Positions 6,367 to 13,340 of a stretch of DNA of 13,340 nt are shown here, one piece after another. The notes beneath the pieces are model-generated. The model was not told the DNA's origin, did no database searches, and was given only the letters and a program-made list of their open reading frames with translations. Each line of letters begins with the position of its first letter. Within the stretch, counting starts at the first letter, position 1. Source of the stretch: Prevotella sp. UBA2756 (lineage in GTDB: Bacteria > Bacteroidota > Bacteroidia > Bacteroidales > Bacteroidaceae); the NCBI GenBank assembly GCA_002353205.1, contig DEJE01000026.1, positions 1 to 13,340 of the forward strand. Reading direction: 5' to 3'. A program made the translations under genes and the position numbers.

Positions 6367-9312
6367 ATGAGAAAAAAAACGGTCATATTCATGTCGCTGT
6401 TTGTCTTCATCTTTGTGATGGCAGACACGCGACTGCCGTTCATGGACGCCGTCTTGCAACTGGCACCACGAGGCGATGAGCCCGACACGACACACCAGGA
6501 CAAGACCCCGTCGGTCATTGCCGACACGCTGATGAAAGCCGTTGCCGACTCTTTGCAACCGATCATCGACGACACCACCTTCGCACTTCATCCCGACAGC
6601 GACTTCCTGCAGAAGCCCACAGCCGACGAGACACATACCGACAACGGCCTCGACACGCTCGGCATGGACTCGCTGCAGCTCGCCGTATACAAGCACAACA
6701 AGGCCATCGACGACTCCATTCGGCTCGACAGCCTGAACCGACAGAAGAAAACGGGCATCGACGCACCCGTGACTTACACCGCCAACGACTCCGTCGTATA
6801 CAACGCGCAGACCAAGACGGCATTCCTCTACGGCGATTCCAAGGTCGACTACCAGGCCATGAACCTCAACAGCGACCGCATCTACATGAGCCTCGACAGC
6901 AACCTGGTCCACGCCACCGGCTCTTACAAAGACACCACGATGACCGAGATCAAGGGCAAACCCGTCTTCAAAATGGGCAAAGACACTTACGAGAACGACA
7001 CCATCGCCTTCAACTTCAAGACGAAGAAGGGCCTCATCAACAATGCCTACACCGAACAGGAAGACGGATTCCTCTGGAGCGAGCGCACCAAGCGCGACAG
7101 CAGCGGCGTGATGTACCTGCAACATGGGCGCTACACCACCTGCGACGCCGACCACCCCGACTTCTACATCTCACTATCGCGCGCCAAAGTACGTCCCGGC
7201 AAGGACGTTATCTTCGGGCCCGCCTACCTCGTGGTGTGCGACGTGCCGCTGCCACTGGCCATCCCCTACGGATTCTTCCCCTTCACCAAGAGCTACAGCA
7301 GCGGATTCATCATGCCCACCTACGGCGACGAGTCAACACGAGGATTCTACCTGCGCGACGGAGGCTACTACTTCGCCATCAACGACAAGTGGGACCTGAA
7401 GCTCCTCGGCGAAATCTACACCAAAGGGTCGTGGGGCTTGAGCGCTGCCTCCAACTACACCAAGCGCTATCGCTACAACGGCACCTTCTTCTTCAGCTAC
7501 CAGAACACGAAGACTGGCGAGAAGGGAATGGACGACTACACCAAGACCGAGAGCTTCAAGCTGCAGTGGAACCACAACCAAGACACCAAGGCCAACCCCT
7601 ACCGCACATTCTCGGCCAAGGTGAACTTCTCCACAAGCAGCTTTGAGCGTAACAACTTGTCGTCGCTCTACAATCCGGCGGCCTTGGCCCAGTCCACACG
7701 AACGTCCAACGTGTCCTTCTCTACCGGCTTCAGCAGCCTCGGCATGACCGTCAGCAGCACCCTCGACCTGCTGCAGAACATGCGCGACTCTTCGATATCG
7801 ATCTCTTTCCCGAACCTGAACGTCAGCGTGCAACGCTTCTACCCATTCAAACGGCAACGGGCATCGGGCAAGACATATTGGTACGACAATATCTCGATCA
7901 GCTATACCGGACGGTTTGACAATAGCATCCTCACCGATGAGAGCAAGATCCTGAAGTCGAACATCATCAAAGACTGGAAGAACGGCATTCTGCACACCGT
8001 GCCCATAGAGACCAACATCACGCTGGGCAACTACCTCACGCTTACGCCGAGAGTCTCGTTAAAAGACCGTATGTACACCAACAAGCAGGTGCGCTCGTGG
8101 GACGAGAAGAACCAGGTAGAGCTCGTCGACACCGTCTACGGATTCTACAACATCCTCGATTGGAACGCTTCCCTGACGGCCAACACGACCGTCTATGGTA
8201 TGTGGACTCCCTCGCGAAAACTCTTCGGAGACAAGATACAGGCCATCCGACACGTACTGAAGCCTTCCGTATCCTTCTCATACGCACCCGACTTCAGCTC
8301 GTCAGCCTACGGCTACTACGCCAAATACATCAAGACCGACACCGACGGTAACACCTCCATCGTAGACTACTACCTCTACCAGAACGGCATGTTCGACACA
8401 CCCAGCAAGCAGAAGACGGGCAACGTGTCGCTCACACTGAGCAATAACCTCGAGATGAAGGTGAAATCGGACAAAGACTCCACAGGATTCAAGAAGATAA
8501 GCCTCATCGACGACCTCTCGGCCACCATGTCATACAATCTCGCAGCCAAAGAAAGGCCGTGGAGCGACCTCAACGTCAACCTACGACTGAAATGGTGGAA
8601 GTCGTACACCTTCAACATGAACGCACAGTTTGCCACCTACGCCTATGAGTTCGACGAAAACGGGAACCCCTACATCGGCAACCGCACGGAGTACAGCTAC
8701 GGGCGCTTCGGTCGATTCATGGGCACATCGCAGGTCATCTCACTACAGCTCAACCCTGAAAAGCTCAAGAAATGGTTCGGCAAGAGCGACGAGGAGGAGG
8801 ACACAAACGCTTCGGCCGAAGACGAAGAGTTCGACACCGGCGTGGAATCGAACATCGACGACGTGATGGAGAAAGGCAAGGTGGGAGCCAAGAAGAAGGA
8901 CGCCGGCAAGGCAGAGACCGACGCCGACGGCTACACCAAGTTCTCCATGCCGTGGAGCCTCACCCTCAGCTACGGTATCTCCATGAGCGAAAACCGCGCA
9001 GGGAAGTTCAACAAGAAGCGCATGCGCTACCCCTACAGGTTCACACACTCACTCAACATGTCGGGCAACGTTCGCCTGAGCGACGGATGGAACATCAACG
9101 TCATGAGCGGATACGACTTCGAAGCCAAGCGTCTCAGCACCACGACCCTCGGACTATCGCGCGACCTCCACTGCTTCAACATGACGTGCAACGTCACGCT
9201 CGCACCCTACACCTCCTACAACTTCTCATTCCGTTGCAACGCCTCAACACTCACCGACGCCCTGAAGTACGACAAGCGCTCCGGCTACGCCAACTCCGTC
9301 AGGTGGTATTGA
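6367..9312 (+). CDS. lptD: LPS-assembly outer-membrane protein LptD (Bacteroidota type)
   Basis: A 981-residue exported protein. Residues 1 to about 28 are a signal peptide (RKKTVIFMSLFVFIFVM core); about 30-130 is a polar Asp-rich linker. Residues about 136-225 form an OstA/LptA-like periplasmic domain with repeated strands (VVYNAQTKTAFLYGDSKVDY, TYENDTIAFNFKTKKGLI). The barrel part starts near 255 with YTTCDADHPDF and PLPLAIPYGFFPF, then GFIMPTYG, as in LptD proteins, and continues as amphipathic strands to the terminal VRWY. An acidic, low-complexity stretch at about 806-860 (EEEDTNASAEDEEFD) looks like an extended loop. LptD, with LptE, inserts lipopolysaccharide into the outer leaflet; no other lpt gene is adjacent. 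Start codon and promoter agree. It is longer than the E. coli protein (about 780 residues), as usual in this phylum. Confidence 0.88.
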   Translation: MRKKTVIFMSLFVFIFVMADTRLPFMDAVLQLAPRGDEPDTTHQDKTPSVIADTLMKAVADSLQPIIDDTTFALHPDSDFLQKPTADETHTDNGLDTLGMDSLQLAVYKHNKAIDDSIRLDSLNRQKKTGIDAPVTYTANDSVVYNAQTKTAFLYGDSKVDYQAMNLNSDRIYMSLDSNLVHATGSYKDTTMTEIKGKPVFKMGKDTYENDTIAFNFKTKKGLINNAYTEQEDGFLWSERTKRDSSGVMYLQHGRYTTCDADHPDFYISLSRAKVRPGKDVIFGPAYLVVCDVPLPLAIPYGFFPFTKSYSSGFIMPTYGDESTRGFYLRDGGYYFAINDKWDLKLLGEIYTKGSWGLSAASNYTKRYRYNGTFFFSYQNTKTGEKGMDDYTKTESFKLQWNHNQDTKANPYRTFSAKVNFSTSSFERNNLSSLYNPAALAQSTRTSNVSFSTGFSSLGMTVSSTLDLLQNMRDSSISISFPNLNVSVQRFYPFKRQRASGKTYWYDNISISYTGRFDNSILTDESKILKSNIIKDWKNGILHTVPIETNITLGNYLTLTPRVSLKDRMYTNKQVRSWDEKNQVELVDTVYGFYNILDWNASLTANTTVYGMWTPSRKLFGDKIQAIRHVLKPSVSFSYAPDFSSSAYGYYAKYIKTDTDGNTSIVDYYLYQNGMFDTPSKQKTGNVSLTLSNNLEMKVKSDKDSTGFKKISLIDDLSATMSYNLAAKERPWSDLNVNLRLKWWKSYTFNMNAQFATYAYEFDENGNPYIGNRTEYSYGRFGRFMGTSQVISLQLNPEKLKKWFGKSDEEEDTNASAEDEEFDTGVESNIDDVMEKGKVGAKKKDAGKAETDADGYTKFSMPWSLTLSYGISMSENRAGKFNKKRMRYPYRFTHSLNMSGNVRLSDGWNINVMSGYDFEAKRLSTTTLGLSRDLHCFNMTCNVTLAPYTSYNFSFRCNASTLTDALKYDKRSGYANSVRWY

Positions 9313-9373
9313 GCAGATGAGAGGGTGAGAAGCCCCACCCCAGCCCACCCGAGCATGTCTTTCTCCCGCTTTT

Positions 9374-9399
9374 CTTTTTTCTAAAAAATCTGAAAAAAG
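9374..9399 (+). repeat. A/T-rich inverted repeat between LptD and sigma genes
   Basis: CTTTTTTC (9374-9381) and GAAAAAAG (9392-9399) are an 8-bp inverted repeat with a 10-base spacer. It may help end LptD transcription or form part of the control region of the next gene; the stem has only two G/C pairs at its ends, so it is a weak terminator at best. Confidence 0.35.
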
Positions 9400-9408
9400 T
9401 TGTGATTT

Positions 9409-9440
9409 CCGTGCAGTCCTTTTGGAAAAGTGGCATCTAT
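9409..9440 (+). promoter_or_regulatory. putative ECF-type promoter of the sigma-barrel gene (copy A)
   Basis: GTGCAGTC (9411-9418) followed by CTTTT and then TGGCATCTAT (9431-9440), 12 bp between the two blocks. The same two blocks recur with a 13-bp gap before the next gene (11198-11230). Block distance suits -35 and -10 elements of an ECF sigma factor, and no TAnnTTTG box is present here. Position just ahead of the sigma gene suggests autoregulation. The role is inferred. Confidence 0.55.
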
Positions 9441-9464
9441 GTCTGTAGAGACTGTGTGTTTTCG

Positions 9465-11183
9465 ATGGACATAGAAGAACTCATAGAGCGAGGGCGTCAA
9501 GGCGACGAGGCTGCACTTGGAAGCCTATACAGGGCATATCACCGCCAAATGACAGGGATATGCCAACGCATCGCAGGCAACCGACAGGTGGCAGAGGAAT
9601 TGGCACACGATGCTTTCCTGCTGGCCTTCGCCAAGTTGGATCAGTTGCATAACCCGCAACGCTTCGAAGCATGGCTGACAAGCATTACCACCAATGTTGC
9701 CAGACGCTACAAACAGCGACACCATGATCCGGTGACGCTTTCTCTTTCCGCTCTCTCCGAAGAAGCGCCCGGCAATGCCGCTTTGCTCAGCAAAGAACTG
9801 CCACAAGAACCTTTTCAAACAGAAGACAAGCCCTTGCCAACAATGGCCGAACTGATGGCCGCCGTAGATGCGCTCCCCAATGGTTACGGTCGGGTGTTCA
9901 AGCTGGCGGTCATCCAAGAAATGTCGCACAAGGAAATTGCCGACATTCTTGGAATTGCTGCCCACTCGTCGTCCTCGCAACTGTCAAGGGCAAAGAAAAT
10001 GTTGCAGAAGTCGCTTGCACAGTATTGGCTGTTGTGGCTCCTGCCGCTTTTGTTGCCTTTGACCATCTATCTTTACAAAACGGGAAGAACCCATGAAGTT
10101 CCAAAGCCAACAATAACAAAACAAGAACACAGTACGCCAAAAACAAAGCATGACGAAGAAGGAGTTCCTGTGACAGAGCAAGGAACTCCAGGCATTCCAA
10201 TATTTACTCCACAACAGATAGCCACTGCTCCTGTCAAAGCCGTTCCAGCAGACAGTCTTGTTCCTGTCGACACGCTCCGTCACATAGCCGAAGGACCAGA
10301 GCGTACTGACACGACAACCATTATCCACGACAACAAACCACTACCCGACTCGCGTCCTGACAATGACACTCATATAGCCGATCTGTTCCCAGAGAAGCCG
10401 ATAGTGGAAGATAGCAAGAGTCAAAAGTGGTCAGTAGAACTGGCTTACACAGGAAGCATGGGCGAACAGGATGCCAACAGCCCGTTCTTGCTCACAGAGA
10501 AAGAGATGCCAGACGCTACAAGCGTAGTTCCGCGTATACGCTCTTTCGACAAATGGAGCGACTATGCCGAAGCCCTACAGAGCGGGACGCTGGATGTCGA
10601 TTACCAGACGTATCAAACTATGCTGAAGATCGCCCAAAACAACGCTGCTCTGCCTGGCTCTGACAAGATAGAGCGCAGCACACGCCACTACATGCCGATC
10701 GATTTCTCCCTGGCACTGAAGCACACACTGAACAGCCGCTTCGCCCTGGAGACAGGTTTGAGTTACTGCCGTCTGAGGTCGGAGACCGAGATTGGCACAG
10801 GCGGAAACGCTGTCCGCGAGCAACAAACCATCCACTACCTCGGCATACCATTGAAGGGAACATATAATATATATAATGTTGGACGGTGGAACTTCTACGG
10901 AAGTCTTGGCGCCAAGTTGGAGATTCCCGTCTATGCTCCGCTCAGCACCAGCTATTTCGTGAACGGCACGAAAGAACTGGAAGAGAAGTCCACGCTCCAT
11001 GCTCCGCTGCAATGGTCGGTCGGCGCGGGAGTCGGCCTGCAGTACAATCTCACGCCGAATGTCGGCTTCTTCGCAGAACCGAGTTTGCAGTATTACATTC
11101 CTACCGGCAGCGACGTTGAAACCTTCCGCACGGAGCATCCGTTCACGTTCTCCTTGCCGCTCGGAATCCGCATTACGTGGTAA
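9465..11183 (+). CDS. ECF sigma factor fused to a membrane anchor and outer-membrane beta-barrel-like domain
   Basis: A 572-residue protein. Residues 1-85 are sigma region 2 (GRQGDEAALGSLYRAYHRQM, then AEELAHDAFLLAFAKL and FEAWLTSITTNVARRY). Residues 128-184 are region 4 (DALPNGYGRVFKLAVIQ, SHKEIADILGIAAHSSSSQL, SRAKKML). A 19-residue hydrophobic helix (186-204, QYWLLWLLPLLLPLTIYLY) follows at once, then a Pro/Thr-rich linker to about 320. From 321 to the end there are amphipathic strands with the pattern of small outer-membrane barrels (FALETGLSYCRLRS, IHYLGIPLKGTYNIY, WNFYGSLGAKLEI, LQWSVGAGVGLQY, FAEPSLQYYIP, terminal GIRITW). In Bacteroidota such barrels usually belong to a separate anti-sigma-like partner gene; here I see no anti-sigma domain between 185 and 320. 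The sigma part should face the cytoplasm. Start: ATG at 9465 is preferred; the frame opens at a GTG at 9402, but that lies upstream of the promoter-like motif. Confidence 0.85.
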   Translation: MDIEELIERGRQGDEAALGSLYRAYHRQMTGICQRIAGNRQVAEELAHDAFLLAFAKLDQLHNPQRFEAWLTSITTNVARRYKQRHHDPVTLSLSALSEEAPGNAALLSKELPQEPFQTEDKPLPTMAELMAAVDALPNGYGRVFKLAVIQEMSHKEIADILGIAAHSSSSQLSRAKKMLQKSLAQYWLLWLLPLLLPLTIYLYKTGRTHEVPKPTITKQEHSTPKTKHDEEGVPVTEQGTPGIPIFTPQQIATAPVKAVPADSLVPVDTLRHIAEGPERTDTTTIIHDNKPLPDSRPDNDTHIADLFPEKPIVEDSKSQKWSVELAYTGSMGEQDANSPFLLTEKEMPDATSVVPRIRSFDKWSDYAEALQSGTLDVDYQTYQTMLKIAQNNAALPGSDKIERSTRHYMPIDFSLALKHTLNSRFALETGLSYCRLRSETEIGTGGNAVREQQTIHYLGIPLKGTYNIYNVGRWNFYGSLGAKLEIPVYAPLSTSYFVNGTKELEEKSTLHAPLQWSVGAGVGLQYNLTPNVGFFAEPSLQYYIPTGSDVETFRTEHPFTFSLPLGIRITW

Positions 11184-11197
11184 TTTCCCTTCCTGAA

Positions 11198-11230
11198 CCG
11201 TGCAGTCTTTTCATGCTTTGTGGTATCTAT
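11198..11230 (+). promoter_or_regulatory. putative ECF-type promoter of the glycosyltransferase gene (copy B)
   Basis: GTGCAGTC (11200-11207), TTTT, then TGGTATCTAT (11221-11230), 13 bp between blocks. It repeats the motif at 9409-9440 with one C/T change in the second block. The next gene starts 61 bp further on. No TAnnTTTG promoter is visible in the 107-bp spacer, which makes this the best promoter candidate for that gene. Confidence 0.5.
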
Positions 11231-11290
11231 ATGAGTGTAGGGCTGAATGTAGCCTTACCATCAGACAATCATCATTAGAGACAGCAAAGT

Positions 11291-12361
11291 ATGGAATCTT
11301 TGGATTTGACGTCCTATCAGAAGTACAACAACTCTTTCCGCAGGAGAATGGTTTGCAGACTTGGCGTTGACTGCGGCTTTTTCGTCGAAATGAATTATAT
11401 GGTGAATGCGATGCTCTATTGCTTGGCTCATCGTATTAAGTTCCAAATCTATTCAGACGATGCCAATTTTGGCACGGGTGTTGGATGGACTGAATACTTC
11501 CTGCCGTTTTGTGAGGAAGTCCATGAGCCTTTCCATCAAAAGTACAATTTCCACAGTTTGCCGTCTTGGCAGCGTATCTTCAGACTATGTGCCGATAAGA
11601 AGTCTTTGGGACCCTTTGCCTGGAAACTGAAAAAAAACATCATGACCTTCATTGGCCGTTTGAAAGCTTTTCGCGTTTACGGCGAATATGTTTTGTTCGC
11701 GCAAGATGTGCCTTCAAAAAACGCTCAATGGTATTGCGTTCCGGAATTGGGTATCAATGACGACTATTCAGGAACATACGCCCTGATAGCCCGTATGGTT
11801 TGGCGTCTTCAGCCCGACATGTTACAAACGGAGAAAACCTACAAGAAGAAATTATCTTTGCCGGCGGTATACGCAGGGGTTCAGATCAGGGGAGGCGACA
11901 AGGAGTCGGAAACTTGTTTGATAGACGGTGCGACTATTATCCGGAAGTTAAATCTTAGCGATGGGGATTATTTGTTTGTTCTGACAGACGACTATCGCCA
12001 GTTTTTGAAGGGCAAGGAAGGTTTTCCTCATCTCTGCCTATCGACGCTTTGCCAAGAGAATGAGATGGGGTATTATCACGAACAATTCTGCAAAGAAGAT
12101 TTCCAAAGCAAGAAGAAAGCAATTGTCCGGCTTATCATTTCCGTTGATATCTTGCTTTCTTGCCACTCCTTTGTCGGAAGCATCACCACCGGTCCAAGCA
12201 TCTTTATTATGAAACTGCGGCATAAAGACCCACGCGTGCTGGCCATAGATTGTCCAAAAGAAGAACTCTCGTCGGCATTGCAGCAAACGATCAACATCCG
12301 CTCCGCAATCTCAATGAGGAACCTTTTCGTTCAGCCAAATGAGCAAGGCAAGCCTGCTTGA
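11291..12361 (+). CDS. putative glycosyltransferase, NodZ/FUT8-like (GT23-type GT-B fold)
   Basis: A 356-residue protein without signal peptide or clear membrane segment. The C-terminal half carries the features of the alpha-1,6-fucosyltransferase group: VQIRGGDKESE (197-207, like the HVRRTDK motif that binds GDP-fucose), YLFVLTDDYRQF (227-238), and SVDILLSCHSFVGSITTGPS (284-303), where FUT8/NodZ proteins have a similar donor-site helix. The N-terminal half (GVDCGFFVEMNYMVNAMLYC, then KFQIYSDD) resembles the acceptor-side domain. It probably adds a sugar, perhaps fucose, to a surface glycan. By eye its GC content is about 45 percent against nearly 58 percent in the LptD gene, and it uses many A/T-ending codons, which suggests recent acquisition. 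It ends 3 bp from a convergent BspA fragment. Another Rossmann-type glycosyltransferase family is possible. Confidence 0.6.
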   Translation: MESLDLTSYQKYNNSFRRRMVCRLGVDCGFFVEMNYMVNAMLYCLAHRIKFQIYSDDANFGTGVGWTEYFLPFCEEVHEPFHQKYNFHSLPSWQRIFRLCADKKSLGPFAWKLKKNIMTFIGRLKAFRVYGEYVLFAQDVPSKNAQWYCVPELGINDDYSGTYALIARMVWRLQPDMLQTEKTYKKKLSLPAVYAGVQIRGGDKESETCLIDGATIIRKLNLSDGDYLFVLTDDYRQFLKGKEGFPHLCLSTLCQENEMGYYHEQFCKEDFQSKKKAIVRLIISVDILLSCHSFVGSITTGPSIFIMKLRHKDPRVLAIDCPKEELSSALQQTINIRSAISMRNLFVQPNEQGKPA

Positions 12362-12364
12362 GCT

Positions 12365-12700
12365 CTATTTCGTCATCACCTTGCAGACATTACCGTCGCG
12401 CTCCTTGACGATGAGTAGCCCGCGCTGTTTGGATTCCACGCGGCGACAGCTAAGATCATAGCATGTCTTGCCCTCAGCTTCCTCGGCTGCGGTGTTCTTG
12501 ATGGCAGTTGCCACGGCGTTCTCATCTATGGGCAGGATGGTTCCGAAGCCACTCCACGGCTCAGTCTGCTTGTATTCATTGAGGGCTGAAGCCGGCACGT
12601 AGAGCGTGGCATTAGCCAGGTTGGTTTGCGCAAACGCCGAGTTGTCGGTCGTGGGGATGTCCACGGCATGGCTCGACAGAGAAACCCAGTGGCAGGCATT
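12365..12700 (-). pseudogene. 3' fragment of a BspA-like surface protein gene
   Basis: About 110 residues of the end of a leucine-rich-repeat surface protein. The reading runs AFAQTNLANATLYVPASALN, EYKQTEPWSGFGTILPID, then a linker and the tail CYDLSCRRVESKQRGLLIVK ending KVMTK. The LYVP...Y...WSGF repeat end and the DLSGRRV...GLYIVK...KVM-type tail are typical of Prevotella cell-surface proteins, the tail resembling secretion/sorting C-termini. Nothing upstream of about 12700 continues the repeats or supplies a signal peptide; instead a transposase end is found on the other strand. A Met codon at 12703 opens the frame but the 112-residue product could not be exported. It is most probably a truncated, inactive remnant. 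Confidence 0.7.
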
Positions 12701-12788
12701 CATTCAGCTTAAGGAACTTGGAACATCCGTCCGTCAGCTTCAACGCCTAACAGGTATAGACCGAGGAATCATTCAAAGAGCAAGGTGA
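12699..12788 (+). pseudogene. 3' end of a transposase-like gene (possibly REP-associated Y1 type)
   Basis: The frame reads FIQLKELGTSVRQLQRLTGI then DRGIIQRAR and a TGA stop. This has the look of the short helix-turn-helix tail (LKxxGxSIRQLxRLTGIxRGxIQR) that I associate with Bacteroidota transposases of the IS200-like/REP-associated type. No catalytic part precedes it: upstream in the same frame is antisense BspA sequence. The join to the BspA fragment lies near 12690-12700. The transposase family is tentative. Confidence 0.5.
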
Positions 12789-12799
12789 GCTAAGCATTT

Positions 12800-12849
12800 G
12801 CCCCAGGGGGCATGTACCCCCCACCTGTGTCAGTATCTGTCCCCTGACA
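12800..12849. repeat. tandem hairpins, possible mobile-element end
   Basis: GCCCC-A-GGGG near 12800-12809, alternatively GGGGG (12806-12810) with CCCCC (12817-12821), then TGTCAG (12828-12833) with CTGACA (12844-12849) around a 10-base loop. They start 12 bp after the transposase-like stop codon. Subterminal hairpins at this position are expected for IS200-type elements or REP sequences. There is no T tract after the second hairpin, so a simple terminator is less likely. Confidence 0.45.
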
Positions 12850-12887
12850 TATTTGGATATTGCACTGCTTTCTTAAAAATTGGGTGA

Positions 12888-13340
12888 TTACACCCCAAGT
12901 TCCAAGCTCCATTCATAGACGGGCTGGATCTTCATCTTGTGACCATCCTCCTCTATTTCGCCGCTCTCATGGTCGGTGAGTAGCAACAAGTTTTCGCATT
13001 TGGTCTGTCTGGCGGCAAGCAGTAGGCCATTCTTCTCGCGCTTGTAAGTCTTTTCAGCGGAGATGTCGTATGACACCTGTATGGCTTGTATTACTTGGTT
13101 TCCCTTGCATACCACAAAGTCGCACTCGCCCGAACGGTCGTTCAGGTAATAGACATCCAATCCCTCCGACTTGCATTTCCTGACAAGGTGAATGGCTACG
13201 ATGGTCTCCAGCCGATGACCCAGGTTCTCGCCCGCAAAGGCATTCTCGCGTTGGTCCATCATGGCCACGTCAACGGCATATACCTTTTCTTGGACAGAGC
13301 GTTGTTTGCTCTTTTGTGAATACTTCTGAATGCCCACCAG
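12888..13340 (-). CDS. C-terminal part of a DUF4143-type AAA ATPase (runs off the window)
   Basis: About 150 residues, open to the right edge; the GTG at 13337 is an internal Val codon, not a start. The order of blocks, KVYAVDVAMMDQRENAF, ENLGHRLETIVAIHLVRKCK, VYYLNDRSGECDFVVCKGNQ, VIQAIQVSYDIS and a terminal KIQPVYEWSLELG, is that of the DUF4143 region following an archaeal-type AAA ATPase domain. Glu of RLETIV, Asp of ECDFVV and the AIQV strand fit a PD-(D/E)XK-like nuclease core with Gln in the middle position. Many copies exist in Bacteroidota, with no settled function; a link to mobile DNA is often suspected. The ATPase half is outside the window. It ends 38 bp from the hairpins at 12800-12849. 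Confidence 0.85.
   Translation of the reverse strand: MVGIQKYSQKSKQRSVQEKVYAVDVAMMDQRENAFAGENLGHRLETIVAIHLVRKCKSEGLDVYYLNDRSGECDFVVCKGNQVIQAIQVSYDISAEKTYKREKNGLLLAARQTKCENLLLLTDHESGEIEEDGHKMKIQPVYEWSLELGV

Noticed and set aside
9402..9464. Longer GTG start for the sigma-barrel protein
   Set aside because: These 21 codons overlap the putative promoter blocks, and the sigma family usually begins close to the MDIEELIERG motif.
12606..12698. N-terminal part of the plus-strand frame ending at 12788 as a real protein start
   Set aside because: It is antisense to the recognisable BspA fragment; only the part from about 12699 looks like a protein tail.
1..13340. CRISPR array, tRNA or rRNA genes
   Set aside because: No regularly spaced repeats and no tRNA- or rRNA-like segments were seen on either strand.

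Overview
The window looks like chromosome of a member of Bacteroidota, most probably a Prevotella-type organism. The grounds are several promoters of the Bacteroidota type (TAnnTTTG at -7), no Shine-Dalgarno sequences ahead of the genes, a Bacteroidota-style LptD, a fragment of a BspA-like surface protein with the usual C-terminal tail, and a DUF4143-type ATPase. Most genes are GC-rich with C/G-ending codons; the glycosyltransferase gene at 11291-12361 is clearly poorer in GC.

Layout. Positions 1-135 hold a structured non-coding stretch ending in an intrinsic terminator. A YefM/YoeB-type toxin-antitoxin pair follows (234-757), with a well preserved operator (151-170) and promoter. Convergent to it is a sodium:solute symporter (773-2203, minus). 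Then come an MgtC/SapB-family membrane protein (2363-2830, plus), a convergent predicted lipoprotein (2838-3596, minus) and, divergent from that, a carboxyltransferase of the oxaloacetate decarboxylase alpha / pyruvate carboxylase B family (3735-5513). The last has a C-terminal biotinyl-like domain without the biotin-accepting lysine, and a strong terminator follows it. An HD-domain protein (5680-6255) and a large LptD homologue (6367-9312) come next, separated by a perfect 18-bp palindrome and a good promoter.

The most interesting part is 9400-12361. One reading frame (9465-11183) encodes a complete ECF sigma factor, then directly a transmembrane helix, a Pro/Thr-rich linker and a C-terminal outer-membrane beta-barrel-like domain. 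In the usual Bacteroidota arrangement, sigma factor and membrane/barrel partner are two genes. A bipartite motif, GTGCAGTC(C/T)TTT followed by TGG(C/T)ATCTAT, lies just before this gene and again just before the next one, a NodZ/FUT8-like glycosyltransferase. This suggests an autoregulated, membrane-tethered sigma factor with at least one adjacent target gene.

The right end (12365-12890) is a scar. The 3' end of a BspA-like gene is joined head-on to the 3' end of a transposase-like gene, followed by hairpins that resemble a mobile-element end. The window closes inside a DUF4143-type ATPase read on the minus strand. Function calls rest on motifs read by eye; no database search was run.
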